DNA of 64,000 bases from NCBI RefSeq assembly GCF_002080045.1, contig NZ_MUIN01000004.1, positions 62,146 through 126,145 of the forward strand. Reading direction: 5' to 3'. Of the stretch, positions 34,528 through 43,521 are shown in pieces (position 1 is the stretch's first letter; every line of letters starts with the position of its first letter). The position numbers were made by a program, and so were the translations under genes. The DNA is from Pseudomonas sp. Bc-h. GTDB taxonomy: Bacteria; Pseudomonadota; Gammaproteobacteria; Pseudomonadales; Pseudomonadaceae. A model generated the notes under the pieces. That model saw only the letters and a list, made by a program, of their open reading frames with translations. It had not been told where the DNA came from and ran no database searches.

Positions 34528-35346
34528 ATGTGGCTGCGCACGTACTCCACTTCGCTGTACCTGTTTCTCTACCTGCCGATCGCCCTGATCATGCTGTTCA
34601 GCTTCAACGCCGGTCGCAGTGGCCTGGCCTTCGAATGCTGTTCTGTGCAGTGGTTCGGTCGCGCCTTCAGCAACCCTTTCATCATGGAAGCCTTGGGCAA
34701 CAGCGCGCTGATCGCAACCTGTTCGGCAGTGCTGGCAACGCTGTTCGGCACGCTGGCGGTGTTTGGTTTGCAGCGCGCCAACAGCAAGGTGCGGCTGGTG
34801 TTCGATGCCCTGACCTACTGCGCAATCATCATTCCCGGCATCGTCATCGGCATCTCGACGTTGATCGCCTTCATCAGCGTGTTCGACCTGATCAACCCGC
34901 TGCTGGCCCAGCTGATGCCGAGCATTCCCAAGTTGAACATGGGGTTTTTCACCGTAGTCGCAGCCCATTCCTTATTCACCATGGCGCTGGTCATGGTGAT
35001 TGTGCGCAGCCGCGTCGATTCTCTGGACAAAGCGTTGCAGGAGGCCTCCGCCGATCTGTACGCCCCGCCACTGGAGACCTTCTGGCGGGTGACCCTGCCG
35101 CAGATCACCCCGGCGATCATGGCGGGCTTCCTGCTGGCGTTCACCTTCAGCTTCGATGATTTCATCATCGCGTTCTTCGTCGCGGGACCGGAAACCACGC
35201 TGCCGATCTACATCTTTTCGTCGATCCGGCGAGGTGTCACGCCGGAAATCAATGCCGTCTCGACCGTGATCATCTGCGCCTCGCTGGCTTTGCTGTTCAC
35301 CTCCCGCTATCTGCAGAATCGCCGCACAGGAGCCTCACATGCGTGA
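34528..35346 (+). CDS. ABC permease, PotC type
   Basis: A 272-residue partner permease with six hydrophobic segments. Its EAA loop is ALQEASADLYAPPLETFWRV, followed by TLPQITPAIMAGFLLAFTFS. The end FDDFIIAFFVAGPETTLPIY is the usual PotC/YdcV tail. It begins two bases after the stop of the first permease gene and overlaps the dehydrogenase start by eight bases. Confidence 0.9.
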   Translation: MWLRTYSTSLYLFLYLPIALIMLFSFNAGRSGLAFECCSVQWFGRAFSNPFIMEALGNSALIATCSAVLATLFGTLAVFGLQRANSKVRLVFDALTYCAIIIPGIVIGISTLIAFISVFDLINPLLAQLMPSIPKLNMGFFTVVAAHSLFTMALVMVIVRSRVDSLDKALQEASADLYAPPLETFWRVTLPQITPAIMAGFLLAFTFSFDDFIIAFFVAGPETTLPIYIFSSIRRGVTPEINAVSTVIICASLALLFTSRYLQNRRTGASHA

Positions 35347-36811
35347 TCAGTTGTACATCAACGGCGAGTGGGTCAGCCCCGATCTGGGCGGCTACATGGA
35401 TGTCATCGATCCGGCGACCGAGCAGGTTCTGCAACGGGTCGCGGCCGGCACCGAAGAAGACATCGATCACGCTGTGCGTGCTGCGCGAAGGGCGTTCGAC
35501 AGCGACTGGGGGCAGACTACAGGCGCCGAACGGGCCGTCTGGCTGGAGGCGCTGGCCGACGAACTTCACGATTCGCAGGATGAGTTGGCGACGCTGGAAG
35601 TAGGCGATAACGGCAAACCCTTGCCTGAAGCGCAATGGGACATCGGCGATGCGATTGCCTGCTTTCGCTATTACGCGGGGCTGGCTCGTGAGCTGGACGG
35701 TCGGCAGGATCAGCCATTGGCCCTGCCTGACGAACGCTTTCGTTGCCGCACTCGCCTGGAGCCGATCGGCGTCGCCGGGCAGATCATTCCGTGGAACTAC
35801 CCGCTGCTGATGGCCGCCTGGAAAGTCGCCCCGGCACTGGCAGCAGGGGCGACAGTCGTATTGAAACCCTCGGAGCTGACGCCACTCACAGCCCTGGAAC
35901 TGGCAGGCGCCGCAGACCGTATCGGTCTTCCGGCGGGCGTGCTGAACATTGTCACGGGACTTGGGGCCGATGCGGGCAGCCCACTCACGTTGCACCCTGG
36001 CGTCGACAAGCTGGCTTTCACCGGCAGCGTCCCGACGGGCTCGAAAATCATGGCGGCGGCCGCCAGCGACATCAAGAACATCAGCCTGGAGCTGGGCGGA
36101 AAATCAGCGTTCATCGTGTTCGACGACGCCGATGTCGAGGCGGCAGTGGAATGGATTCTGTTCGGGATTTTCTGGAATCAGGGGCAGGTCTGCAGCGCGA
36201 CGTCCCGCCTGCTGGTGCAGGAAGACATTGCTCCGCGCCTGATTGAACGACTGGTCGAGGAGACTCGCAAGATCACTATCGGCCAAGGTCTTGAGGAAGG
36301 CGTGCTGCTCGGACCGCTGGTAAGCCGCGGTCAATACGAAAAGGTCTTGGGCTTCGTCGATCAAGGTAAGGCCAGCGGCGCGAAGCTGCTCACCGGAGGC
36401 AAGCGTCCAGCGCATCTGGAGCAGGGTTACTTCATGGAACCTGCGATTTTCGACGAGCCTGCGCACAACAGCATCATCTGGCGCGAAGAAATCTTCGGGC
36501 CGGTGCTCTGCATCAAGCGCTTCAAGGATGAACAGCAAGCCGTGCAGATGGCTAACGCCAGCCGCTTCGGCTTGGCGGCGGCAGTGATGAGCGCCGATCC
36601 GCAACGAGCGACGCGCGTGGCCAATCAGCTGCGCGCCGGAATCATCTGGGTGAACTGCTCACAACCCACCTTCGTCGAAGCGCCCTGGGGAGGAATGAAG
36701 CACAGCGGCATTGGCCGGGAGCTGGGCCAGTGGGGGCTGGATAACTATCTGGAGGTCAAGCAGGTGACCGAGTACGTCAGCGATCAGGCTTGGGGGTGGT
36801 ATATCAGATGA
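35339..36811 (+). CDS. Aminoaldehyde/betaine-aldehyde dehydrogenase-like protein
   Basis: A 490-residue NAD(P)-dependent aldehyde dehydrogenase. The active-site Glu is in LELGGKSAFIVFDDAD (near residue 255), and the catalytic Cys is in NQGQVCSATSRLLV (near 289); the latter stretch resembles betaine/aminoaldehyde dehydrogenases. The cofactor segment GVAGQIIPWNYPLLMAAWK is near 143. Placement at the end of a polyamine-type importer operon suggests that it oxidises an aminoaldehyde made from the imported amine. No transaminase or oxidase for the first step is in the operon. Confidence 0.88.
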   Translation: MRDQLYINGEWVSPDLGGYMDVIDPATEQVLQRVAAGTEEDIDHAVRAARRAFDSDWGQTTGAERAVWLEALADELHDSQDELATLEVGDNGKPLPEAQWDIGDAIACFRYYAGLARELDGRQDQPLALPDERFRCRTRLEPIGVAGQIIPWNYPLLMAAWKVAPALAAGATVVLKPSELTPLTALELAGAADRIGLPAGVLNIVTGLGADAGSPLTLHPGVDKLAFTGSVPTGSKIMAAAASDIKNISLELGGKSAFIVFDDADVEAAVEWILFGIFWNQGQVCSATSRLLVQEDIAPRLIERLVEETRKITIGQGLEEGVLLGPLVSRGQYEKVLGFVDQGKASGAKLLTGGKRPAHLEQGYFMEPAIFDEPAHNSIIWREEIFGPVLCIKRFKDEQQAVQMANASRFGLAAAVMSADPQRATRVANQLRAGIIWVNCSQPTFVEAPWGGMKHSGIGRELGQWGLDNYLEVKQVTEYVSDQAWGWYIR

Positions 36812-36823
36812 TTTCACCTGATT

Positions 36824-36886
36824 TGACGCAGAGCGTCAGACGAAGCATTCCCACGCAGAGCGCGGGAACGATCACTGGATCTGACG
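36824..36886. repeat. Nested inverted repeat between the dehydrogenase and bioD
   Basis: Three stems are stacked: TGACGC-AGA-GCGTCA (36824-36838), TTCCCACGC-AGA-GCGCGGGAA with one mismatch, and the outer CGTCAGA / TCTGACG. This CATTCCCACGC..GGGAACGATCA element is a known pseudomonad extragenic repeat type. It lies between convergent genes and may end both transcripts. Confidence 0.75.
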
Positions 36887-36897
36887 AACCCAGCGCT

Positions 36898-37578
36898 CTA
36901 GTCCAGCAGCTCCAGATGCAAATGCTCGGCAACCATTTCCGCAGTGGCCTTCTTCATGTGGGGCACGCGGCCCAGGCACGGCGCGGGCAAGCGCTCGGCC
37001 AGAGTCGCGAGGTTTTCTTCGAGGCGCGAGGTTTTGGGGTCGATGATATTCGCCACCCAGCCCGCCAGTTGCAGACCGTCGTTAGCGATAGCCTCCGCCG
37101 TGAGCAACGCGTGGCTGATGCAACCCAGCCGCACACCCACCACCAGGATCACGGGTAGCTTCAACGCGATTGCCAGATCGGAAAGGTTTGCCTGATCCGC
37201 CAGTGGCACGCGCCAGCCGCCCGCGCCCTCGATGAGGGTGAAGTCGGCCTGTTTGGCCAAGATATGGCGCATCGGTTCAAGCAACGAACTCACCGTCAGC
37301 GCTACCCCCGCCTCCCGCGCTGCCAGATGCGGGGCAATGGGCGGCTCGAAGGCAACGGGGTTGACCTCGTTATACGTCAATGCGATGGAACACTCGGCGC
37401 GCAATGCCACCGCGTCGGGGTTGCGCAGGCCCTTGGGCTTCACATCGCAGCCGGAGGCGACAGGCTTGCCCGCCGCCGTGCTCAATCCGGATTGTCGCGC
37501 CGCATACAAAAGCCCGGTGGCAATGGTGGTCTTGCCAACATCGGTATCGGTTCCCGCGATGAAATACGCAGCGCTCAT
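36898..37578 (-). CDS. bioD: Dethiobiotin synthetase
   Basis: A 226-residue ATP-dependent carboxylase that closes the ureido ring of dethiobiotin from 7,8-diaminopelargonate. It has the P-loop in IAGTDTDVGKTTIATGLL near the start, the substrate lysine in AGKPVASG, and the ATP segment LIEGAGGWRVPL. The start MSAAYF is preferred over upstream in-frame starts at 37590 and 37608, because the family begins about ten residues before the P-loop. It is the last gene of the bio operon, 88 bases after bioC. Confidence 0.94.
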   Translation of the reverse strand: MSAAYFIAGTDTDVGKTTIATGLLYAARQSGLSTAAGKPVASGCDVKPKGLRNPDAVALRAECSIALTYNEVNPVAFEPPIAPHLAAREAGVALTVSSLLEPMRHILAKQADFTLIEGAGGWRVPLADQANLSDLAIALKLPVILVVGVRLGCISHALLTAEAIANDGLQLAGWVANIIDPKTSRLEENLATLAERLPAPCLGRVPHMKKATAEMVAEHLHLELLD

Positions 37579-37666
37579 CTTGGCGACCATCCGTTCAGAA
37601 TTTTTCAAACTATTGCCTATTCACTATAGCGCTCACACGAACGGCGCTCGCAAAACCGGTCACTTT

Positions 37667-38515
37667 TTAAACAATCGCAGGTTTTTCCAGCACGGCATAG
37701 ACCACCTGATAGGTCGCCGGCAGGCCTTTTTCCTGACGATAGCCTTCATAAGCCTCGATCAGCGCCTGAATGCGCGCTCGCCCGGTCAACCCGCCCGGAC
37801 GTCCCGGATTGATGTTGTGGGCGCCGAGGGCCTTGAGTTCGTGGGTCAAGCTGCGCACGTCGGGGTAATGCAGAACGTGGGGCAGCACAGCCAGGCTGCG
37901 CACTCGCAGACCGCTGGCGGTGCACAGCGTCTGATAGTCCTCGAAATCACGGAAACGATTGACGTGAACCATGCCGTCCACGGCCTGCCAGCTGTCGCGC
38001 AGTTCATACAAGGTGCCGACGCACAGGCTGGCAAAGCCGAACACGCCGCCCGGCAGCAACACTCGATTGGATTCGCTCAGGACCGCAGCGAAATCCGAAC
38101 ACCACTGCACGGCCAGGCTGGAAAACATCAGTTCGACGCTGCCATCGCGCAGCGGCAGGTTCTCGGCATCGCCGGCCACGTAATGCTGCGCGCCACCCGA
38201 AGGACGTGCGTGACGCAACATGCCTTCGGCGATATCTAGCGCGACACCTTCACTCTGCGGAAAATTCTGCGCCAGCACGCGACTGAAATAGCCCGTCCCG
38301 CTACCCAGATCGAGCCAACGCGAGGGCGTCATCTGAGGCAGACGTGACATCAGCTCGGTACCAACGGCGCGCTGCAGATCGGCAACGCTGTCGTAGCTCG
38401 CCGCTGCCTTGGAAAATGACGCCGCTACCTGACGCTTGTCAGGCAGATGGCTCTGGGTGGTCGCCTGTTGCTGTTTCACGGCCTTCAACACCGCACAATG
38501 GGAAAGATCAGTCAT
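37667..38515 (-). CDS. bioC: Malonyl-ACP O-methyltransferase
   Basis: A 282-residue SAM-dependent methyltransferase that masks the malonyl carboxylate to start pimelate synthesis. Motif I is [16 protein letters not shown], then [20 protein letters not shown]. The N-terminal [16 protein letters not shown] is typical of BioC. It overlaps the bioH end by eight bases from ATG 38515; ATG 38527 is an in-frame alternative. Confidence 0.93.
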   Translation of the reverse strand: MTDLSHCAVLKAVKQQQATTQSHLPDKRQVAASFSKAAASYDSVADLQRAVGTELMSRLPQMTPSRWLDLGSGTGYFSRVLAQNFPQSEGVALDIAEGMLRHARPSGGAQHYVAGDAENLPLRDGSVELMFSSLAVQWCSDFAAVLSESNRVLLPGGVFGFASLCVGTLYELRDSWQAVDGMVHVNRFRDFEDYQTLCTASGLRVRSLAVLPHVLHYPDVRSLTHELKALGAHNINPGRPGGLTGRARIQALIEAYEGYRQEKGLPATYQVVYAVLEKPAIV

Positions 38516-39239
38516 CACCGGACTCATGTAGGAACGCCTGGACCGCCGCAGCGACGCCGTGGGGGTTTTCCAGGATGAATGCGTGGCTCGCCTGTTCGAT
38601 CATGCCGACTTCGATATCGGGCAAAAGATTGAGCAGATCGGCCGAAGCCTCAGCCGGGACCAACGCATCAAGACCGCCGAACAGATGTAACTGCGGCCCT
38701 CTGAAAGCCTGCAGCGCGGCGCGAGTGTCCATTTGTTCGAGCAATTTCAGGCCCTCGATCAGGCCATTGCTGGTGCCGTGGGGGGCGCCAGCCTTGAGTT
38801 GTCGCGACAACGCGCGTGGCTCTTCGGCGCCTTGTACGCAAAGCAGGCTGAAGCGCTTGAGGGTCGCATCCGGATCGGCCTTGCAGCCTGCGATGAACGC
38901 ATCGAAATCGGTCTGTGGCATCGCGTTCGGCCATTGGCTGCGGGCGACGAAGCAGACGTTGCTGGCGAAGGTTGCCAGCCCGCAGCAACGCTCGCCACGT
39001 CGCGCCGCCAGCTCGGCTGCCAGCATGCCACCCAAGGACCATCCGCCGAGCCAGACGTTGTCCGGCAGGCTCGAATCCAGTTCGTCGAGCCAGTCGCCGA
39101 GGTCGTCGTTGTCCATGTCCGGCAACGGTTCGATCTCGACGCGCAGGTGTTCGTCCAGCCCTCGTAGCGCCGCAGCCAAAGGCTCCAGCGGCGAAACGCC
39201 AAGCCCCCAGCCTGGCAGCAGGATCAACCGATCACGCAT
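38508..39239 (-). CDS. bioH: Pimeloyl-ACP methyl ester carboxylesterase
   Basis: A 243-residue alpha/beta hydrolase that removes the methyl group from pimeloyl-ACP methyl ester. The nucleophile Ser is in [11 protein letters not shown], the acid Asp in [11 protein letters not shown], and the His in [11 protein letters not shown]. It starts [10 protein letters not shown] after MRDR. ATG 39239 overlaps the bioF stop by eight bases, supporting this start over ATG 39260. Confidence 0.93.
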   Translation of the reverse strand: MRDRLILLPGWGLGVSPLEPLAAALRGLDEHLRVEIEPLPDMDNDDLGDWLDELDSSLPDNVWLGGWSLGGMLAAELAARRGERCCGLATFASNVCFVARSQWPNAMPQTDFDAFIAGCKADPDATLKRFSLLCVQGAEEPRALSRQLKAGAPHGTSNGLIEGLKLLEQMDTRAALQAFRGPQLHLFGGLDALVPAEASADLLNLLPDIEVGMIEQASHAFILENPHGVAAAVQAFLHESGDD

Positions 39240-40422
39240 GATGTGCGCCCACCGTTTCACTTTCCCCCAGCAGCGGCCAGCACTGCTCCAGTGCTTCCAA
39301 CAATAGCTGCACCTGAGCCTGGCTGTGGGCCGCGGACAAGGTAACGCGCAAACGCGCGCTGCCAGCAGGAACGGTCGGAGGGCGAATCGCGGTGACCATC
39401 AGGCCGCGTTCTCGCAGCATCTGCGACAAGCGCAGGGCGCGACCGCTGTCGCCGATGAGAATCGGCTGGATCGGCGTGAAACTGTCCATCAGCTCCAGGC
39501 CAATGGCTTGCGCGCCATCGCGGAACTGCTTGATCAAAGCCTTCAGATGCTCGCGGCGCCAATGTTCGGTGCGCAGCAGTTCCAGGCTTTTCAGGGTGGC
39601 GCAGGCCAAGGCTGGTGGTTGGCTGGTGGTGTAGATGTACGGCCGGGCAAACTGGATAAGGGTTTCGATCAGCTCTTCGCTGCCCGCGACGAACGCCCCG
39701 GCGGTGCCGAACGATTTGCCCAGGGTGCCGATCAACACCGGCACATCATCCATGCTCAACCCGAAATGCTCGACGATCCCTGCGCCGTTCGCACCCAGCG
39801 GGCCGAAGCCATGGGCATCGTCGACCATCAGCCAGGCATTTTTTTCTTTCGCGACCTTGGCCAGCGCAGGCAAGTCAGCGATGTCGCCGTCCATACTGAA
39901 CACGCCGTCTGTTACGACCAACGTGTCACCCACGGCCTTTTCCAGCCGATTGTTCAGGCTGTCAGGGTCGTTGTGCAGATAACGAGAGAAACGCGCGCCG
40001 CTGAGCAGGCCGGCGTCGAGCAAAGACGCGTGATTGAGGCGATCTTCCAGAACGGTATCGCCCTGCCCCACCAGAGCCGTAACGGCACCGAGATTGGCCA
40101 TATAACCGTTGGAGAACAGCAAGGCGCGCGGGCGACCGGTGAGGCCTGCAAGTGCTTCTTCGAGTTCATGGTGCGGTGTGCTGTGGCCGATGACCAGGTG
40201 CGAGGCCCCGCCACCCACCCCCCAACGCTCTGCGCCTGCTTTCCAGGCCTTGATGACCTCAGGGTGATTGGCCAGCCCCATGTAGTCGTTGTTGCAGAAT
40301 GCGAGCAACGGTTTGCCGTCGACCACAACCTCGGGGCCCTGCGGGCTCTCGAGCAGCGGGCGTTGACGGTAAAGGTGTTCGGCACGCCGGGCAGCGAGAC
40401 GTGCGCTCAGATCGAAAGACAT
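39232..40422 (-). CDS. bioF: 8-amino-7-oxononanoate synthase
   Basis: A 396-residue PLP enzyme that condenses pimeloyl-ACP with alanine. [13 protein letters not shown], the PLP Asp region [12 protein letters not shown], and the Schiff-base Lys in [14 protein letters not shown] are visible. The start [10 protein letters not shown] has GAGG six bases upstream; a longer in-frame reading to 40500 runs into a REP element and is rejected. Confidence 0.95.
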   Translation of the reverse strand: MSFDLSARLAARRAEHLYRQRPLLESPQGPEVVVDGKPLLAFCNNDYMGLANHPEVIKAWKAGAERWGVGGGASHLVIGHSTPHHELEEALAGLTGRPRALLFSNGYMANLGAVTALVGQGDTVLEDRLNHASLLDAGLLSGARFSRYLHNDPDSLNNRLEKAVGDTLVVTDGVFSMDGDIADLPALAKVAKEKNAWLMVDDAHGFGPLGANGAGIVEHFGLSMDDVPVLIGTLGKSFGTAGAFVAGSEELIETLIQFARPYIYTTSQPPALACATLKSLELLRTEHWRREHLKALIKQFRDGAQAIGLELMDSFTPIQPILIGDSGRALRLSQMLRERGLMVTAIRPPTVPAGSARLRVTLSAAHSQAQVQLLLEALEQCWPLLGESETVGAHHA

Positions 40423-40468
40423 GCAGGCCTCGTGGTTCAGATCACAAGAATCGAAGTAAATGCGGTCT

Positions 40469-40560
40469 CTGTGGGAGGGCGCTTGCTCGCGAATACGCAA
40501 TCACGTTCAACATTGATGTCGAGTGACCTGACGCCTTCGCGAGCAAGCTCCCTCCCACAG
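40469..40560. repeat. REP-type inverted pair inside the bio operon (CGCGAGCAAGCTCCC family, copy 2)
   Basis: The arms CTGTGGGAGGGCGCTTGCTC and GAGCAAGCTCCCTCCCACAG, each extended by CGCGAA / TTCGCG, are near reverse complements. It occupies most of the 174-base gap between bioB and bioF and could lower readthrough or protect the bioB message. Confidence 0.88.
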
Positions 40561-40596
40561 GATTTTGCATTTCAATCAGCAGAGTCTGTGACGAGA

Positions 40597-41652
40597 TCAA
40601 ACCGCCGCGTCGTAGAACATCTCGCTGCTCTTCTGCTCGATCAGCGCCTGCTCGATGGCCGCCTGATGCAATTCATCGGAGTGCTCTTCGCGCGCTTCCG
40701 GCTGGATGCCCAAACGGGAGAACAGCAGCATGTCCTTGTCGGCTTGCGGGTTGGCGGTGGTCAACAGCTTGTCGCCGTAAAAGATCGAGTTGGCGCCGGC
40801 GAAGAACGCCAGGGCCTGCATCTGATCGTTCATGGCTTCGCGGCCTGCGGAAAGGCGTACGTGGGACTGCGGCATCAGGATGCGCGCCACGGCCAGCATG
40901 CGGATGAAGTCGAAAGGATCGACATCCTCGGCGTTCGCCAGCGGCGTGCCCGCAACCTTCACCAGCATGTTGATCGGCACCGACTCAGGGTGCTCTGGCA
41001 GGTTAGCCAGTTGAATCAGCAGATTGGCGCGGTCGTCCAGCGACTCGCCCATGCCGAGAATGCCGCCGGAACAGATTTTCATGCCCGCATCACGCACGTA
41101 CGCCAGGGTCTGCAGACGCTCGCTGTAAGTACGGGTGGTAATGATGCTGGTGTAGAAGTCCGGCGAGGTGTCGAGGTTGTGGTTGTAGTAATCAAGACCC
41201 GCGTCAGCCAGTGCCCTGGTCTGATCCTGATCCAGCTTGCCCAGGGTCATGCAGGTTTCCAGGCCCATGGCCTTGACGCCTTTGACCATTTCCAGCACAT
41301 ACGGCATGTCTTTGGCCGACGGGTGCTTCCAGGCGGCGCCCATGCAGAAACGGGTCGAACCAATGGCCTTGGCGCGCGCAGCCTCTTCCAGCACTTGCTG
41401 GACCTGCATCAGCTTTTCTTTTTCAAGTCCGGTGTTGTAGTGGCCGGACTGCGGGCAGTACTTGCAGTCTTCAGGGCAGGCGCCTGTCTTGATCGACAGC
41501 AGGGTGGAGACTTGAACGCGGTTGGCATCGAAATGAGCGCGGTGCACGGTTTGCGCCTGAAACAACAGGTCATTGAACGGCTGTGTGAACAGTGCCTTGA
41601 CCTCGGCTAGATTCCAGTCGTGACGCAAAGTGGCATTGATGCTGGCGCTCAT
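40597..41652 (-). CDS. bioB: Biotin synthase
   Basis: A 351-residue radical SAM enzyme that inserts sulphur into dethiobiotin. The SAM-cluster cysteines are Cys59, Cys63 and Cys66 in [16 protein letters not shown]. Later [12 protein letters not shown] and the Arg-containing RLSAGREAM are typical of the 2Fe-2S site. AAGGAG precedes the ATG. It is the first gene of bioBFHCD. I saw no BirA-type palindrome in the 109 bases shared with comF. Confidence 0.97.
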   Translation of the reverse strand: MSASINATLRHDWNLAEVKALFTQPFNDLLFQAQTVHRAHFDANRVQVSTLLSIKTGACPEDCKYCPQSGHYNTGLEKEKLMQVQQVLEEAARAKAIGSTRFCMGAAWKHPSAKDMPYVLEMVKGVKAMGLETCMTLGKLDQDQTRALADAGLDYYNHNLDTSPDFYTSIITTRTYSERLQTLAYVRDAGMKICSGGILGMGESLDDRANLLIQLANLPEHPESVPINMLVKVAGTPLANAEDVDPFDFIRMLAVARILMPQSHVRLSAGREAMNDQMQALAFFAGANSIFYGDKLLTTANPQADKDMLLFSRLGIQPEAREEHSDELHQAAIEQALIEQKSSEMFYDAAV

Positions 41653-41761
41653 GGGCGGCTCCTTGATGTTTTTTGGCGAGTACCCGGGCGGTCAGCTCAA
41701 TCGGCAAAACCAGAAAGTCCCCAGGCGCAACACGGATGTTCGGCATATTTAAGGAAGAGAC

Positions 41762-42496
41762 ATGCCCTGTCAACTGCGCAACGATCATCAGGTTTACATC
41801 TGGCTAAAAAACGTACAGATATGTTTGTTGTGCGATGAACGCACCGATTCCCCGACCCCCATCTGCATGGCCTGCGAAAGCGAGCTGCCCTGGCTGATGG
41901 ATCAATGCGAACGCTGTGCCTTGCCGTTGCCGATGTCCGGCCTGACCTGCGCGCAATGCACCCGGCAGTCGCCCGCGTTCAATGAAGTCGTCGTACCGTG
42001 GCTCTACGACTTCCCCATCGACGCGTTGGTCACGCGCTTCAAGCATCAGGGTAAGTGGCCCATCGGGCGCTTGCTCGCCGAACTCCTTGCCCAGACCTTA
42101 CAGCATCGCTTCGACGAAGGGCTGCAACGCCCGAATGTGATGATCCCCGTACCGCTGGCCAACAGAAGAATGCGTGAGCGCGGCTACAACCAGGCAGCGA
42201 TGCTCGCCCATTGGCTGGGCAGTTTGCTGCAATTGTCTGTAGACGAAAGAACGGTCAGACGCGTAAAGGAAACGCCCGCGCAACAGGGTCTGGATGCCAA
42301 GGCCAGGAAGCGTAATCTGCGTGAAGCGTTCGCGTTGTCCGATTCGGCTTGCGTGGTCGATAAGCATGTCGCCTTGATCGACGATGTGCTGACCACGGGC
42401 TCTACCGCTGACACTCTTGCGCGATTGATGATCAGGGCCGGGGCCAGGACGGTGGATGTGTATTGTCTGGCGAGGACGCCTAAGCCTCGGGATTGA
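41762..42496 (+). CDS. comF: ComF-family phosphoribosyltransferase-like protein
   Basis: A 244-residue protein. The N-terminal zinc-ribbon cysteines are in ICLLCDE, ICMACE, QCERC and TCAQCT. The C-terminal phosphoribosyltransferase fold has the PRPP-binding ALIDDVLTTGSTADTLAR. ComF is linked to DNA uptake and transformation in several species; its enzymatic role is unsettled. AAGGAAGAG precedes the ATG. It is divergent from bioB, as is usual in gammaproteobacteria. Confidence 0.92.
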   Translation: MPCQLRNDHQVYIWLKNVQICLLCDERTDSPTPICMACESELPWLMDQCERCALPLPMSGLTCAQCTRQSPAFNEVVVPWLYDFPIDALVTRFKHQGKWPIGRLLAELLAQTLQHRFDEGLQRPNVMIPVPLANRRMRERGYNQAAMLAHWLGSLLQLSVDERTVRRVKETPAQQGLDAKARKRNLREAFALSDSACVVDKHVALIDDVLTTGSTADTLARLMIRAGARTVDVYCLARTPKPRD

Positions 42497-42512
42497 ATAT
42501 TCCAGTGATAAT

Positions 42513-42587
42513 CCCCTGTAGCATTCCAGTTTGCCGGCGGTAGCGATGCCACAGACGCTGCCCCCGGCAAGCCGGACTGCTACAGGG
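42513..42587. repeat. REP-type inverted pair (TGTAGCAGTCCGGC family, copy 3)
   Basis: The arms CCCTGTAGCATTCCAGTTTG and CGGCAAGCCGGACTGCTACA are near reverse complements. It lies just after comF. Confidence 0.85.
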
Positions 42588-42652
42588 CGTCGTGTGGAAC
42601 CCAAGGAAACTGGCTTACACTCTGCCCTCATCTCCACAAAAAATTGCCGAAT

Positions 42653-43417
42653 ATGTCGCTACCCACGTCCCTCACCCAACACATGGTCCGCCGCCCGCAT
42701 CGCATCGCGCTGTTGCAGCACATTGCCGAGCAAGGCTCGATCACCCGTGCGGCGAAGAGTGCTGGGCTCAGTTACAAGGCTGCCTGGGATGCCATCGACG
42801 AGTTGAATAACCTGGCGCAACAACCGCTGGTCGAGCGCAGTGTCGGCGGCCGCGGCGGTGGTGGAGCGAAGCTGTCGGAAGAAGGTGAGCGTGTACTGCG
42901 TCTGTATCAACGCTTGCAGGCGTTGCAGACCCAGTTGCTGGAAACGCCGGAAGAGTCGAGCGATCTGGCGCTGCTCAGTCGCCTGATGTTGCGCACCAGC
43001 GCACGCAACCAATTGCACGGTCAGGTGGCGAGCATCACCCCGTTTGGTCGCAACGACATGATCAGCTTGAAACTGGCAGGGGGGCTGACGATCGATGCGC
43101 AGATCACTCACGACAGCACCCTGCGTCTGGAACTGGAAACAGGTACCGATGTGTTCGCATTGATCAAGGCTAGTTGGCTGGAGTTGCTGGCGCCCGATCA
43201 GCCAGTAACAACTGGACACAATTGCCTGGCCGGGCAAATCGAGGAAATTCTCGACGCAGAAGACGGCCCCTGCGAGGTGAGAATTGGCCTTTCAAGCCGC
43301 CAGACGTTGTGCGCGCTGGCCGAGCCGGATTATCTCAAGTCCTTGAAACTCAAGGTTGGAAGCGATGTACAGGTGCGGTTCGCACCGTCCTATGTACTGA
43401 TTGGCACCCCGCTCTAA
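42653..43417 (+). CDS. modE: ModE-type molybdate-responsive regulator
   Basis: A 254-residue regulator. The N-terminal LysR-like winged helix has GSITRAAKSAGLSYKAAWDA then VGGRGGGGAKLSEEG. Two Mop domains follow (residues of about 115-185 and 187-250), which bind molybdate. ModE normally represses modABC in high molybdate; no modABC genes are next to it here, so it acts in trans. Start ATG 42653 is preferred over TTG 42644; neither has a clear SD. Confidence 0.9.
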   Translation: MSLPTSLTQHMVRRPHRIALLQHIAEQGSITRAAKSAGLSYKAAWDAIDELNNLAQQPLVERSVGGRGGGGAKLSEEGERVLRLYQRLQALQTQLLETPEESSDLALLSRLMLRTSARNQLHGQVASITPFGRNDMISLKLAGGLTIDAQITHDSTLRLELETGTDVFALIKASWLELLAPDQPVTTGHNCLAGQIEEILDAEDGPCEVRIGLSSRQTLCALAEPDYLKSLKLKVGSDVQVRFAPSYVLIGTPL

Positions 43418-43521
43418 GTCTTTATCTGTGCCGTATCACAAGGTCAATGCCGTCGCAGGACGGACACAATAGCGTCATCAGGGCTGAATAAGGTTTGCGC
43501 CAAAACCGCAGGAAGCCCGTG

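Noticed and set aside
39325..41610. 761-residue plus-strand open frame across the bio operon
   Set aside because: It is antisense to bioF and bioB, runs through a REP element, and shows no domain.
41570..41788. 72-residue minus-strand frame between bioB and comF
   Set aside because: It overlaps the start of bioB out of frame and has no SD or family match.
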